From Malacoplasma sp. (lineage in GTDB: Bacteria; Bacillota_I; Bacilli_A; Mycoplasmatales; Mycoplasmoidaceae), in contig JABUSB010000001.1 of NCBI GenBank assembly GCA_021444005.1, forward strand, positions 109,253 to 173,252: 64,000 nt of DNA, given 5' to 3'. A program made the position numbers and the translations under genes. Below, piece by piece: positions 41,916-53,439 of this stretch. The stretch's first letter is position 1; each line of letters starts with the position of its first letter. Under the pieces are notes generated by a model, which had not been told where the DNA came from, searched no databases, and was given only the letters and a program-made list of their open reading frames with translations.

Positions 41916-42863
41916 ATGATGGTTAGAGACAAACAAGAAAGTTCTTTTGTAACTAAAAAACCACTTTCACAAAAGTGGAAGGGTTTTTTGTTTCCGCTTT
42001 CTCCATTACGTGTTTTTTCTAATATTAGCTCTATCACTATTTTTGCAGTTCTTATTGCTTTGCGAATGATTTTGCAATTAACATCAATTTACATTCCCGT
42101 TTTTAGTTTATCAATTTCAGTATCTTGAACTCCTTTAATTATAATTGGATGAATTTATGGTCCTATATTTGGGTTAGTAGCAGGGGTAGTAACCGATACT
42201 TTAGGTGTATTAATGTCGGGTTCTGTATGGTTTTGAATGTATGCTATTCAAGAACCGATTGTTGGATTTTTAGCAGGACTATTTGGTTATTTTTGTAGTA
42301 TTAGAATGCAAAGCAAAAAAAGTAATAAAGCTTTTGATTGACTATTTTTTGAATTAATCATTTGCATCTTTTCTGCAGTTTGTGTATATGTATTAATTGA
42401 AGAGACGAGCAAAAATGTTTCCTTTGAGGGGAAAAGTAAATTAGAAGATTTCTTTTTTAAATATTCAATTTGAATTATCTTATCCTGTATTCTATTTTTC
42501 TTTACTTTTGTTCAAATTTTGATGTTTGTTTTTTGAAAAAAGTTTCGCAATAATTTTGTCACCTGCGCTTGAATTGTGACCTTAGTTTGCATATTATCAA
42601 TCACGATTTCTTTTTTATTAGGTCCAATATCGGCCAATGAGTATTACAAGTATTTGTATAATCAAGACTCACCTTATTTTGTAAAATATGGAATTATTTT
42701 CTATTTAATTCCCCGTGCATTTAAAGAATCAATTAAAGCACCACTTCAAGCTACTATTTTGCTAATTGTGATTCCAATAGCAAACCACTACATTAATGAA
42801 ATTAAAATGCATAAGGTTTTAAAATGAACTAAAGTCGAAAAGCTTAAAACCAATTCTTATTAA
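41916..42863 (+). CDS. ECF transporter S component (vitamin uptake), FolT-like architecture
   Basis: 315 residues, about six to eight membrane helices. Substrate-binding subunit of an energy-coupling-factor importer. The segment FAVLIALRMILQLTSIYIPV, followed by PLIIIGWIYGPIFGLVAGVV and TDTLGVL, is the typical S-component opening (A-x-R, helix, PxxxGxxxGPxxGxxxGxxxDxxG). A charged loop with insert lies in the middle. Ligand unknown. No Shine-Dalgarno is present: four bases after a terminator-like hairpin the gene starts, so it may be translated from a leaderless transcript. Convergent with rpsT. Confidence 0.8.
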
Positions 42864-42870
42864 AATAAAC

Positions 42871-42910
42871 AATAAAAAAATTGCAGTTTATTACCACAAT
42901 TTTATTTTTA
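42871..42910. terminator. Bidirectional terminator between the S component and rpsT
   Basis: AAAATTG (42877-42883) and CAATTTT (42897-42903) with A-rich and T-rich flanks, serving both converging genes. The stem is only seven base pairs. Confidence 0.55.
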
Positions 42911-42922
42911 TGATTGAAATGA

Positions 42923-43159
42923 TTATTTGTTAGCGTTTAGTGCTAATCGTTGTTTTAATCTGTCAGCTTTGTTTTGCTTAACAATTCCTTTAGCTAATGC
43001 AGAGTCAATTTTTTTGTAGGCAAGATTTAGATCTTCTCGAGATTTTGAAGCTCGTGTTTTTTTGATTTGAGTTTTCATATCTGATTTTTTTGCATGAACT
43101 TCAATGTGTCTTGCTTTGTTTTGTTTATTTCTTTTTGCGTTTGATTTAATATTTGCCAT
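42923..43159 (-). CDS. rpsT: Ribosomal protein S20 (bS20)
   Basis: 78 residues: MANIKSNAKRNKQNKARHIE, TRASKSREDLNLAYKKIDSA, GIVKQNKADRLKQRL. 30S body protein. GAGGAAA precedes the start at 43159; an in-frame ATG at 43174 would give a non-conserved five-residue extension. It is the only ribosomal gene here on the minus strand. Confidence 0.96.
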   Translation of the reverse strand: MANIKSNAKRNKQNKARHIEVHAKKSDMKTQIKKTRASKSREDLNLAYKKIDSALAKGIVKQNKADRLKQRLALNANK

Positions 43160-43240
43160 TAAGAATTTCCTCATTTATTTTAACTGCTATATTATATTAT
43201 ATATATTGTACATAGAAATATATATTTTAAAGTTGGTTAT

Positions 43241-44041
43241 ATGGGCAACAGTAGCTTTTTCCTATTAATTTTAATAATTTTAGTACCAGTGGGAATATGA
43301 TGGTGAATTAAAAAAAGAAAAGAGGGACCATCAACTGGTAGTGGTAGTGCTATTAAGCGACATGATGGTGATGAAGTTTGAAGAACAATTAAGGATTTCT
43401 TGAAAAGCAATAATGAAAAAGGGAAAGATATTGTTGAATCTTATGTTGCTAAAAGACCCTCACCTGATGTTATCAATCGAGCATTATCAAAAGAAGATCA
43501 AAAGAAGCAAAAACTAGAAATTAAAGCTAGAAAAAATGAAGAAAAAAGATTAAAAAACGAGTGCAAGAAAGCTGGTAAACCTTACATTAAAGAAAAAGAA
43601 AAAGAATTATATGTGGTATTGTTTTCCACTAAAAATGCTAAAACTGGAAAAGTTGATAAACCCCGTGCAATTGAGTGTCAAGTAATTAATGTAAACAAAA
43701 GTGGTAAAAAATCTAGTAAGAATGCTGAAAAAAGAATTATTACTTTGGGCGAAGTAGATTATGAAACTGAAGCAAAATGGATTTTACCAATTAAAGATGC
43801 TGAAATTGCAAAACTAAAAAAATCAGAACAACGCCAACAAAAATATGACAAATTAAACATCTTTAAAACTTATAAAGCCAAACGATTAAAAGCAATTGAA
43901 GCTGATGAAGCAAGATATAAACAATATTCTGCAAAATTAGAAGCAAAAGAAGCAAAAAAACAAGTTAAGAAAGAAGCTAAAGAAAGACGAGAAAAAGAAA
44001 AATGGGAGAAGAAAGAAACTGTAGTCAAAGTAAAAAAATAG
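43241..44041 (+). CDS. Membrane-anchored basic mollicute protein (DUF5385-like)
   Basis: 266 residues. One N-terminal membrane helix (about residues 4-22), a conserved-looking stretch (WRTIKDFLKSNNEKGKDIVE, SYVAKRPSPDVINRA) and a central beta-rich part (ELYVVLFSTKNAKTGK... RIITLGEVDYETEAKWILPI), then a long Lys/Glu/Arg coiled-coil tail. The order rpsT, this gene, fmt is that of M. genitalium (MG363.1-MG364-MG365), so it is probably the counterpart of MG364; the DUF number is from memory. No Shine-Dalgarno seen. The end overlaps fmt by 40 bases. Function unknown. Confidence 0.7.
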
Positions 44042-44958
44042 TTTTTATGGGTACACCATTAATTGCAACATATGCTTTAAATGCATTAATTGATGCAAAT
44101 TATGATGTAGCTGCAGTTGTTTGTCAACCCGATAAACCAATTGGGAGAAAAAAGGAAATTATTTATTCTCCAGTAAAACAATTAGCACTTGCTAAAAACA
44201 TCCCTATTTTTCAACCTCAAAAGATTATTGAAATAAAACAAGAATTGGTTGCTTTGCAACCTTTTGTTTTTATAACTTGCGCTTTTGGTCAATTCTTACC
44301 AAATTCTATTTTAGAAATTCCTCAATTTGGTTGTGTTAATGTACACACTTCATTGCTACCCAAATACCGTGGGGGTGCTCCAGTGCATTGAGCGATAATT
44401 AATGGGGATAAACAAACTGGTGTTTGTTTAACAAAAATGGTTAAAAAAATGGATGCAGGTGGTGTTTATTGTTACAAAACAGTGGATATCTTAGAAAATG
44501 AAACTACATCTTCTTTGTTTTGTAAAATGAATAATGTTGTTTATGATTTGGTATTGAATGAATTGCCAAAGGTTTTAGAAAATGTTTATTTACCAATTCC
44601 ACAGAATGAAAGTGAGGTTAGTTTCGCATATAACATTACAAAAGAAAATGAACACATTGATTTTTTCCAACCAAGCTTTCATGTTAAAAATTTAATCAAA
44701 GGATTATCAGACATTCCGGGTGGATTTTGTGTTTGAAATAATCAAACAATTAAACTTTTTAATTGTGAAATATTGTTAAACAAATCCAATTGTTACCCAG
44801 GTACAATTGTTTGTATTTCCAAAAACGGGATTGAAATTGCAACATTGGATTTTAATATTTTGGTTAAAGAAATTCAATTTGAATCTAAGAAAAGAGCTTT
44901 TGTTTCAGATTTAATTAATGGTAATTTGAAAATAAAGATAAATGATATTTTAAAGTAA
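44002..44958 (+). CDS. fmt: Methionyl-tRNA formyltransferase
   Basis: 318 residues. Formylates initiator Met-tRNA. KKIVFMGTPLIATYAL, the formyl-transferase site NVHTSLLPKYRGGAP (Asn113, His115) and Asp151 in KMDAGGVY are intact, and the C-terminal OB-like domain is present. The start at 44002 adds a short hydrophilic leader before the usual KIVFMGTP; it lies within the previous gene. One UGA Trp near 44390 and another near 44735. Confidence 0.95.
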
Positions 44959-44976
44959 TAACTATAGGTGAATTCA

Positions 44977-46779
44977 ATGGATAAAAAATACATTCGTAAT
45001 TTTAGTATTATTGCCCACATCGATCACGGTAAATCAACACTATCTGATCGCATTATTGAATACACTAACACAATATCATCTAGGGAAATGAAGAATCAAA
45101 TTTTAGATTCGATGGATATTGAAAGAGAACGTGGCATCACCATCAAATTAAATGCAGTGCAATTAATCTATCACAATCCAGAAGACAAAAAAGATTACTA
45201 TTTGCATTTAATTGATACCCCTGGACACGTTGATTTCACATATGAGGTATCACGAAGTTTAGCTGCTTGTGAGGGAGCATTATTAGTGGTAGATGCTGCA
45301 CAAGGAGTGGAGGCGCAAACACTGTCAAATGTTTATTTAGCACTTGAAAATAACTTAGAAATCATTCCTGTAATTAATAAAATCGATTTACCTTCAGCTG
45401 ATGTGGATCGCGTTAAAAAAGAAATTGAAGAATCAATCGGATTAGATTGTAGTGATGCACCATTAGTTTCTGCTAAAACAGGACTTAATATTGACAAGAT
45501 AATGGAGGCAATTGTCAAATATGTACCTCCTCCATTAGATTCAGATGATAACAAACCTTTACAAGCTCTTATTTTTGATTCATATTATGATGCATACAAA
45601 GGTGCTGTATGTTTGGTGCGAATCAAAAATGGGGTTGTAAAAATTGGTACCAAAATCCAGTTTATGTCAAATAAAGAAACATTTATTGTAACAGCACTTG
45701 GGGTGAATACTCCCAAAATTATTAATAAAGATAAACTAGTTGCGGGTGAAGTCGGTTGAATTGCAGCTTCGATTAAAAACATTAAATACATCACAGTAGG
45801 GGATACAATTACTGATTTTGATAACCCAACTTCAGTTTCACTTCCTGGATATAAAAAGATTTTACCAATGGTTTATTGTGGTTTGTATCCAGTAGACACC
45901 ACACAATATGAATTATTTAAAGAAGCTTTAGAAAAAATTTATTTATCTGATTCTTCTTTAGTTTATGAATATGAAACTTCACAAGCTTTAGGGTTTGGGA
46001 TTCGTTGCGGATTTTTAGGATTACTACATATGGATGTAATTCGAGAACGGATTGAAAGAGAGTTTAACATTTCACTAATTGCAACAGCCCCTTCTGTAGT
46101 TTACAAAGTTATTAAAAACAATAATGAAGTTTTAGAGATTGATGCAGCTAGTAAATTACCAGACAAAACCCATTACAAAGAAATTCAAGAACCTTTTGTA
46201 AAAGCTGAAATTATTGTACCCGACACCTATGTGGGAAATGTGATGGAGTTGTGCCAAAATTACCGGGGGGAATATGTTGATTTACAAGTAATTGATATCA
46301 CTAAAAAGAAATTAATTTATTTAATTCCGTTAGCTGAAATAATGTATAGCTTTTTTGATAAATTAAAATCTTGTTCTAAAGGATATGCAACCCTAGATTA
46401 CGAATTGGTAGATTATCGGAAACAAGATTTAGTAAAAGTGGATATCTTATTGAATGGAAATAAAATTGATGCCCTTTCAACTATAATGCACCGCCAATTC
46501 GCACCAGATCGGTCTCGAAAGGTTTGTTTAAAACTTAAAGAGCATATTCCAAAACACCAATTTGAAATTCCCATTCAAGCTGCAATTGGGGGGAAGATTA
46601 TTGCAAGAGAAACGGTTTCGGCAATGCGTAAAAATGTATTAGCTAAATGTTATGGTGGAGACATTTCAAGAAAGAAGAAGTTATTAGAGCAACAAAAAGA
46701 GGGAAAGAAAAGGTTAAAAGCTGTTGGAAGTGTATTAGTCCCTTATGATACATTTGTCAAAATTCTTTCTGAAGACTAA
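44977..46779 (+). CDS. lepA: Elongation factor 4 (LepA)
   Basis: 600 residues, normal length. Ribosomal GTPase that acts on stalled or early elongation and in assembly. G1 [10 protein letters not shown]2 RGITIK, G3 DTPGHVDF, G4 NKIDLP. The LepA C-terminal domain has [20 protein letters not shown], and [16 protein letters not shown]-like sequence closes it. The ATG at 44977 has AGGTGAA upstream; an in-frame GTG nine bases earlier is not needed. Confidence 0.97.
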
Positions 46780-46853
46780 ATAAAAGTTTTTAAAATTAAA
46801 ACATATGTTAGTTCTAATATGACAATTTAAATTTATGTTTAACGGAGTTGAAA

Positions 46854-48491
46854 ATGGTAGATAAATTAAATTCGAAAACCAAAATTTTAATAGTAACAGG
46901 TGGGGTATTTTCTAGTCTTGGAAAAGGTGTTGCTTGCTCTAGTCTTGGTGCACTATTGAAAAATTATAATCAAAAAGTCACTATTATGAAATTTGACCCT
47001 TATTTAAATGTGGATGCAGGGACGATGTCACCTGGGCAACATGGTGAGGTTTATGTGACACAAGATGGGGGAGAAACCGATTTAGATATTGGTAATTATG
47101 AAAGGTTTTTAAATATTGATTTAACAATTGATAATAATTTAACTGCTGGTAAAGTGTGTTATGAAACAATTAAAAAAGAACGAAATGGTGAATATTTAGG
47201 ATCTACTATTCAAGTTATCCCTCATATTACCAATACTATTATTAGTAAAATTGTTGCAATGGCTAATAAAGATGAACCTGACTTTTTAATTATTGAAGTT
47301 GGGGGAACTGTTGGGGATATTGAATCTGAACCTTTTTTAGAAGTGACTCGCCAATTACAAGTTAAGTACCGCTCCCAGTTTATGGTGATTCACACAGTTC
47401 CAATTATTAGCTTGTTAATCAACCAAGAAATTAAAACTAAACCATTACAACACTCTGTTAAAACATTAATGTCATATGGAATTTTCCCAAATCTTTTATT
47501 AGTGCGATCACAAAATGAATTACCTAATAAGATAAAAGATAAAATATCTTGAACTACAGGAATTGAAACTAGTAATATTTTTTCATTAATGAACCTTAAT
47601 CCAATTTATTTAATGCCCCAATCATTAGAAGCGCAAAACATTCAACAAGTTATTTTCGATTACTTCAATATGAAAAATGTAGTGCGTACCGGTTTTAAAC
47701 ACTGGGATAAGTTTATTGAATGTATTACAAAACCGAAAAAATATATTGCAAACATTGCAATTGTTGGTAAATATTTAGATGCATCTGACACTTATTTATC
47801 AATTTATTCAAGTTTGGAAATTGCTGCAATTTATTTGAATTGTGATCTAAAAACTGAGTTCATTGATTCACAATCGATTAATGAAGATAATGTTAAAATT
47901 CTTGATGAATTTGATGGCATTATTGTCCCTGGTGGATTTGGACGCCGGGGTGTTGAAGGTAAAATATGTGCTATCAAATACGCTAGAGAAAACAAGAAAC
48001 CATTCTTTGGAATTTGTCTTGGAATGCAATTATCACTTGTTGAGTATGCTAGAAATGTCTTAAATTTAAAAGATGCCAATAGTACTGAATTTGATGAAAA
48101 TACGACTAACCCAATTATTACTATTTTAGCTGGGAAAGACAAAGACATTAATTTAGGAGGCACTTTAAGACTTGGAAATTATAGTTGTATGCTAAAACAA
48201 GATTCATTAGCTAAAAGAATTTATAAGCAAGACAAGATTGTAGAAAGACACCGACACCGTTATGAATTTAATCCAAAGTATTTAGATGCATTTGCTAATA
48301 CTGATATGGTGTTATCGGGAATTAATAATGATAATGGATTAGTAGAAATTGTGGAATTGAATAACCACCCATTCTTTATTGCAACCCAATTCCACCCTGA
48401 ATTTACAACAAAAATCTTAAGTCCTAATTTAATTTTTTATAATTTTTTAAATACAGTTAAAAAATTAAAACCAGAAAATGAACAAAAATAA
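46854..48491 (+). CDS. pyrG: CTP synthase
   Basis: 545 residues. Makes CTP from UTP with glutamine as amino donor. The synthetase domain has GGVFSSLGKG, KFDPYLNVDAGTMSPGQHGE and EVGGTVGDIES. The glutaminase domain has the Cys nucleophile in FFGICLGMQLS and the His-Glu pair in TQFHPEF. GGAG precedes the ATG at 46854 by six bases. The end overlaps rbgA by 14 bases. Confidence 0.97.
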
Positions 48492-49296
48492 AATTAGTTG
48501 GTATATCGGCCATATGAAAAAAACCGTTGAAGTGTTAGAGCTTCAGCAGAAAAAGATCGATTTTGTTATCGAAGTAGTAGATGCTAGATTACCAACCAAA
48601 TCTTCTAATAATGAAATTTTAAAAATCTTTAATAATAAACCAATTATTAAAGTTGCAGTAAAAGCAGATTTAATTGATAGTAAAAACAAACTAAAAGATT
48701 TGTTTTATTTGTCAACAAAAAACTATCAAGATAAAAACAAAACAATTAATTTTATTCAAAAACAATTGCAAGAAAAAATTAATAAGTTAGTTGCGAAAGG
48801 TTTATTAAATCCGATTTTAATCGGGATCGTGATTGGATTACCCAATATTGGCAAATCTTCTTTTATTAATTTTCTAGGTAAAAAAAATAATTTAAATGTA
48901 GAAAACAGACCTGGTGTTACTAGAAAAATCGAAAATGTTAAAATATCTGACCAACTTTATTTAATCGATACCCCTGGTGTGTTTTTTAAGAACATTGAAG
49001 ATATTAATGTAGGTTATGATTTAGCATTAATTAACTGTGTTAACAGAAACATAATAGAAGCGAAAACGCTTTTATTACATTTATTAAACATTTTAATTGT
49101 GCAAAATAAGCTAGATTTATTAAATATTTATTTTGGGTTTAATGCACTTTCTAATGATCCAAATTTAATTTTGGAAGAATTAATTGTATTTAAAAAAATT
49201 GATGCTGATGACCAATCACAACTAGATAACTTTTACAATTTTGTGATTAATAAAATTGTTAGTGAACCAAATAGTAAACTATTTTTAGAAAAATAG
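48478..49296 (+). CDS. rbgA: Ribosome biogenesis GTPase RbgA (YlqF)
   Basis: 272 residues. Needed for late 50S assembly (L16 incorporation). Circularly permuted GTPase: IGHMKKT, then VVDARLP, G4-like VKADL, then G1 GLPNIGKSSFINFL and G3 DTPGVFF. A C-terminal helical domain follows. Start lies inside pyrG. It is followed by a terminator and rpsP. Confidence 0.93.
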   Translation: MNKNKISWYIGHMKKTVEVLELQQKKIDFVIEVVDARLPTKSSNNEILKIFNNKPIIKVAVKADLIDSKNKLKDLFYLSTKNYQDKNKTINFIQKQLQEKINKLVAKGLLNPILIGIVIGLPNIGKSSFINFLGKKNNLNVENRPGVTRKIENVKISDQLYLIDTPGVFFKNIEDINVGYDLALINCVNRNIIEAKTLLLHLLNILIVQNKLDLLNIYFGFNALSNDPNLILEELIVFKKIDADDQSQLDNFYNFVINKIVSEPNSKLFLEK

Positions 49297-49330
49297 TTTG
49301 ACTCAATATTTTTTAAACTTTAAATAAACT

Positions 49331-49360
49331 TGATATGCAACATTTGATTGCATATTTTTG
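49331..49360 (+). terminator. Terminator after rbgA
   Basis: ATATGCAA, loop, TTGCATAT then TTTT. Confidence 0.75.
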
Positions 49361-49383
49361 TTTATTAAGTAAAGTAAAATAAC

Positions 49384-49412
49384 TTAACACTTTAATTAAA
49401 TGTATGTATAAT
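49384..49412 (+). promoter_or_regulatory. Promoter of rpsP-trmD-rplS
   Basis: TTAACA (49384-49389), 17-base spacer, TATAAT (49407-49412), predicted start about 49419, and AGGAG before the ATG. The best sigma-A-type promoter I see in the window. Confidence 0.75.
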
Positions 49413-49442
49413 ATATTGGTTATATTAAAGATAGGAGTACTC

Positions 49443-49787
49443 ATGGTAAAAATTAGACTAACAAGACTTGGAAAACATAAAGTGCCATTTTATCGAATTG
49501 TAGCTATTGATTCTAGATCTCGAAGAGATGGAGCTTATATTAATCAAGTTGGTACTTATGAACCTTTTAAAGGTGAAGTTAAAATAAACGAAAATGATGT
49601 TTTAGTGCTATTAAATCAAGGTGCACAACCTACTGATACTGTTAGAAGCCTTTTAAAAAAACAAGGTATTTGAAAAAAGTTTATGGAAGCAAAATTAGCT
49701 AATAAAAAAGCTAATGCTGTTAACAAAAAAGAAAAACCAGCTAAAAAAACAGTTACTAAAAAAACTACTAAAACTAATAAAAAATAA
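49443..49787 (+). CDS. rpsP: Ribosomal protein S16 (bS16)
   Basis: 114 residues. 30S assembly protein. [53 protein letters not shown] are diagnostic. A Lys/Thr-rich tail of ~25 residues is added. ATAGGAGT precedes the ATG at 49443; upstream in-frame starts would overlap the promoter. Confidence 0.97.
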
Positions 49788-49796
49788 TTATTGTCT

Positions 49797-50477
49797 ATGA
49801 AAATTACGGTTTTAACAATTTTTGATGAGTTCTTTACTAATTTCTTATCAACATCAATTATTAAAAATGCGATTGATAATAAGTTGGTTAAAATTGAAAT
49901 TGTTGATTTTCGTCAATTTTCAAAAAACAAATTCCACAAAGTTGATGATACTCCATATGGTGGAGGTCCAGGAATGGTATTAGCATTACAACCAATTGTA
50001 GATGCGATTAACCATTACAAAACTGCACTTACCAAAACAATATTGTTAACCCCATCTGGAAAAAGATATGATCAACAATTAGCTTATAATTTAAAAGATT
50101 TTTATCATTTAATTTTAATCTGTGGACATTATGAAGGTTTTGATGAAAGAATTAATAACTATATTGATTTGCAAATATCAATTGGGGATTATATTCTAAC
50201 CGGTGGTGAAATTGCAGCAATGGTTTTAATGGATTCAATTATCCGCTTAATTCCTAATGTAATTTCCAAATCTAGTTTAGTAGATGAATCATTTGAAAAT
50301 AATTTACTAGATTATCCAAACTATACAAAACCTGCAAACTTTAATGGTTACCAAGTCCCAGAAGTATTATTAAACGGGCACCATCAAAAAATTAACAAAT
50401 TTAGATTTCAAAAACAACTTGAAAAAACCCAAAATCACCGAATTGACCTATATAAAAAATATTTAGAGAAAGGATAA
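49797..50477 (+). CDS. trmD: tRNA (guanine-N1)-methyltransferase
   Basis: 226 residues. Methylates G37 of tRNAs reading CNN and related codons, preventing frameshifts. The trefoil-knot segments are clear: [40 protein letters not shown]. Downstream PNYTKP and the [13 protein letters not shown] end match. Nine bases after rpsP, four before rplS. Confidence 0.97.
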   Translation: MKITVLTIFDEFFTNFLSTSIIKNAIDNKLVKIEIVDFRQFSKNKFHKVDDTPYGGGPGMVLALQPIVDAINHYKTALTKTILLTPSGKRYDQQLAYNLKDFYHLILICGHYEGFDERINNYIDLQISIGDYILTGGEIAAMVLMDSIIRLIPNVISKSSLVDESFENNLLDYPNYTKPANFNGYQVPEVLLNGHHQKINKFRFQKQLEKTQNHRIDLYKKYLEKG

Positions 50478-50481
50478 AACG

Positions 50482-50928
50482 ATGAAACAAAATAATATGA
50501 CTAATGAACAAATTTTAAGTTATGTTCAAGAAAAGCAAAAACAAAAAAACATCCCCGATTTCAGATCTGGTGACACAATCATTGTGCATAATAAAATTAT
50601 TGAAAATAATAAAAGCAGAATTCAAAAATTTGAAGGTGTTGTAATTAGAAGACGGGGTAAAGATTTATCTGAATCAATTATTGTTCGAAAAGAAAGTGGT
50701 GGAATTGGAGTGGAAAGAACATTCCAACTTCATTCACCTCAAATCGAAAAAATTGAAGTCATCCGTTATGGTAAAGTGCGTCGTGCTTTTCTTTCATATC
50801 TGAGAGACCGATCTGGTAAATCAGCTAGAATTAAAGAAAGAAGAGTTGTTAACCCTAATAAAAAAACTGTGGCCAAAAAAGCTGCTCCTAACAAAACTAA
50901 AGCTGCACCAAAATCAGCTTCTAAATAA
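50482..50928 (+). CDS. rplS: Ribosomal protein L19 (bL19)
   Basis: 148 residues. 50S protein at the subunit interface. [51 protein letters not shown] and [20 protein letters not shown] are typical. The last ~25 residues are a Lys/Ala tail. Ends at a strong terminator. Confidence 0.97.
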   Translation: MKQNNMTNEQILSYVQEKQKQKNIPDFRSGDTIIVHNKIIENNKSRIQKFEGVVIRRRGKDLSESIIVRKESGGIGVERTFQLHSPQIEKIEVIRYGKVRRAFLSYLRDRSGKSARIKERRVVNPNKKTVAKKAAPNKTKAAPKSASK

Positions 50929-50941
50929 TTTAAAATAATTG

Positions 50942-50975
50942 AAACATATTTGGATAATCAAATATGTTTTTTTTA
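50942..50975 (+). terminator. Terminator after rplS
   Basis: AAACATATTTG, loop, CAAATATGTTT with T8. Confidence 0.85.
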
Positions 50976-51032
50976 TTATTTAAAACAATTCAAGAAAGAT
51001 AAATAATTTTTTAATTTTTTTGAATATAAATA

Positions 51033-51069
51033 TAAGATAAAAACAACTTATTTAAATTTATTTATCTTA
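51033..51069 (+). promoter_or_regulatory. 9-bp inverted repeat immediately before glpK
   Basis: TAAGATAAA (51033-51041), 19-base spacer, TTTATCTTA (51061-51069), five bases before the ATG. No Shine-Dalgarno lies between the repeat and the gene. A TATAAA/TATAAG -10-like stretch overlaps the left arm. It may be an operator or a leader hairpin controlling glpK. Confidence 0.45.
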
Positions 51070-51074
51070 ATAAA

Positions 51075-52598
51075 ATGGCTAACAAAAAATATATCATTGC
51101 ACTTGATTCTGGTACCACCTCTTGTCGTACAATTGTTTTTAATAAAGATGCAAAAATTGTGGGGATAAGTCAAATAGAGTTGCCACAACACTATCTTAAA
51201 CCTGGATGGGTGGAGCATAATCCAGTTGAGATCTTTAACTTACAATTAAAAACACTACAAGATGTGATTCAAACTAAAAACATAAAATTGGAAGAAATTA
51301 AATGTGTGGGGATTACTAACCAACGCGAAACTGTGGTTGTGTGGGATAAAGAAACTGGGATTCCACTTTACAATGCAATTGTGTGGCAAGATAAAAGAAC
51401 TGCAAAATACTGTGAATCCTTGATTGAAAAAGGATATTCTCAAATGATTGCTAATAAAACTGGACTAATTATTAATCCTTATTTTTCAGCATCTAAAATT
51501 AAATGAATTTTAGAAAATGTAGATGGTGCTAAACAAAAATTAAAAGAGCAAAAATTGTTAGTTGGTACAATTGATTCTTGATTAATTTGAAAACTCACAA
51601 ATCATAAAGTACACGCTACTGATGTTACCAATGCTTCAAGAACAATGCTATTTAATATTAATAACTTAGAATGGGATAAAGAGATCCTAGATTTGTTTGA
51701 AATTCCGTTTGATATATTACCAATTATTAGACCGACAACTGATTTTTATGGATATATTGAAAGCAATCATTTTTTAAAAAACAGTGATTGCAAAATTCCC
51801 ATCTGCGCAGTTGCAGGGGATCAGCAAGCTTCACTGTTTGGGCAATTGTGTACTGAAGTTGGGATGGTAAAAAATACATATGGTACTGGGTGTTTTACAT
51901 TAGTTAATATTGGTGATAAACCAATATTGTCTAAAAATAAACTACTTACTACAATTGCGTGAAAAATAAAAGATGAAAAACCAGTTTATGCATTAGAAGG
52001 ATCTGTATTTGTAGCAGGTAGTGCGATTCAATGATTAAGAGATGGATTGAAATTAATTTCTGGGATTGAAAACTTTGATTTTTGTAATACTTCTTTAATT
52101 GAACAAAACACTAATGTTTATTTTGTCCCTTCTTTTTCAGGGCTTGGCGCACCTTATTGAGATTCAACATCACGTGGTGCAATTTTTGGATTAGATTATA
52201 CTTCTAAAAAAGAAGATATAATCAGAGCTACATTAGAGTCAATTGCTTTTCAAACCAATGATTTGATTAATGCAATGGAAAAAGATATACAACAAAAAAT
52301 AATCATTATGAAAGCAGATGGTGGAATTTCAAGTTCTAATTATTTAATGAGATTTCAAGCATCTATTAGTAACCTCACAATTCAAAGATCTTGAAATTCT
52401 GAAATTACTGCTTTAGGAATTGCATATTTTGCAGGATTGCATTCTGGGTTTTGAAAATCAATTGAGGATTTGAAAAAGCTTAATAATTATAAAGAATATT
52501 TTGAACCGGTAATTTCAAGAGATGTTGTTGAAAAGAAATTAAAAGGTTGGAAGCAAGCAGTCGAGAGAACAAAAAACTGAACTAAAGATATCGAATAA
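51075..52598 (+). CDS. glpK: Glycerol kinase
   Basis: 507 residues, normal length. Phosphorylates glycerol to glycerol-3-phosphate, feeding lipid synthesis and the H2O2-forming oxidase route in mollicutes. [58 protein letters not shown] and [12 protein letters not shown] are diagnostic. Several UGA Trp codons. No Shine-Dalgarno; inverted repeat directly upstream. Monocistronic, with no glpF or glpO beside it here. Confidence 0.96.
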
Positions 52599-52823
52599 AA
52601 AAGAATGTTTACTAACCTTTATTATTTTATTTTTTAAACCATTGAAATGATTTGATTTAATCTGGTTGATTTTCGGAAGAAAAATGGAAGAATTTTGGAA
52701 GCTTTTTGATTGAAAAAAGGTTTAAATTTGGTTTAAAAATGGGACTCGTTTTTGCATTTTTGTGGTTATAGTTTTATTGAAGTTGAAAAACTTCGAAAAT
52801 ATAAACAAGAAAGGAGGCAAATT

Positions 52824-53090
52824 ATGAACCTACTTGCTATGATTGGTGTTGTAGAAAACATCAAAAAAGGTGAAGAAATTTCAACTCTAACTTTAAAAGT
52901 TGAAAAGCCTTTTATGGAAAATAAAAAAGCAGATGATTATTTTGACAACATTGATGTTCAAATTAATTCATTATTATTTGCTCAAGATTTAGCAATAATG
53001 GATATTGGTAATCTTATTAGCCTTAAAGGTAGAGTAAAAAATATCGAAAACAATCTTCAAATTATTGCTGAGAATATTCAAATATTCTAA
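52824..53090 (+). CDS. Small OB-fold, SSB/PriB-like protein
   Basis: 88 residues with a very strong AAGGAGG site seven bases upstream. The pattern MIGVVENI..., a charged loop, DNIDVQINSLLFAQDL, then GNLISLKGRVKNIENNLQII and AENIQIF is that of the core of single-stranded-DNA-binding OB folds (ending ...GRL..NN.L.IVAE.V.F). It lacks the acidic C-terminal tail of SSB and most of the usual length. It could bind ssDNA or RNA, or be a primosomal PriB-like factor. Family call is by pattern only. Confidence 0.6.
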   Translation: MNLLAMIGVVENIKKGEEISTLTLKVEKPFMENKKADDYFDNIDVQINSLLFAQDLAIMDIGNLISLKGRVKNIENNLQIIAENIQIF

Positions 53091-53439
53091 TAATATTTTT
53101 TCTATTAATTTTTAATAAACAAAGATAATAAATAAAAATTAGCTATTTATTAGTTTATTAAATCACTCCATTAATTAATTAATTAATTTTTATTCATTCG
53201 GTTTTTCTCAAAAAAGTTTTAATCTATAATTGTTTTATTCATTTTTTTAAAATGTCTTTTGACATTACATCTATCTTTATAATTTTAAATTTAATAAGTA
53301 TTAAAATTGTTTTACTTTTAATCCTTAGCCAATATAAATAGGCTATGACTATTCATAAATAATATGACTAAAATAACTTAATTACATTATTTATTATCTA
53401 AAATAAGAAATACAACTAATGTTTCATAATTTTCTATTA

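Noticed and set aside
52737-52823. N-terminal extension of the SSB-like gene (frame open upstream to 52737)
   Set aside because: The strong AAGGAGG before the ATG at 52824 sets the start, and the upstream stretch has no conserved match.
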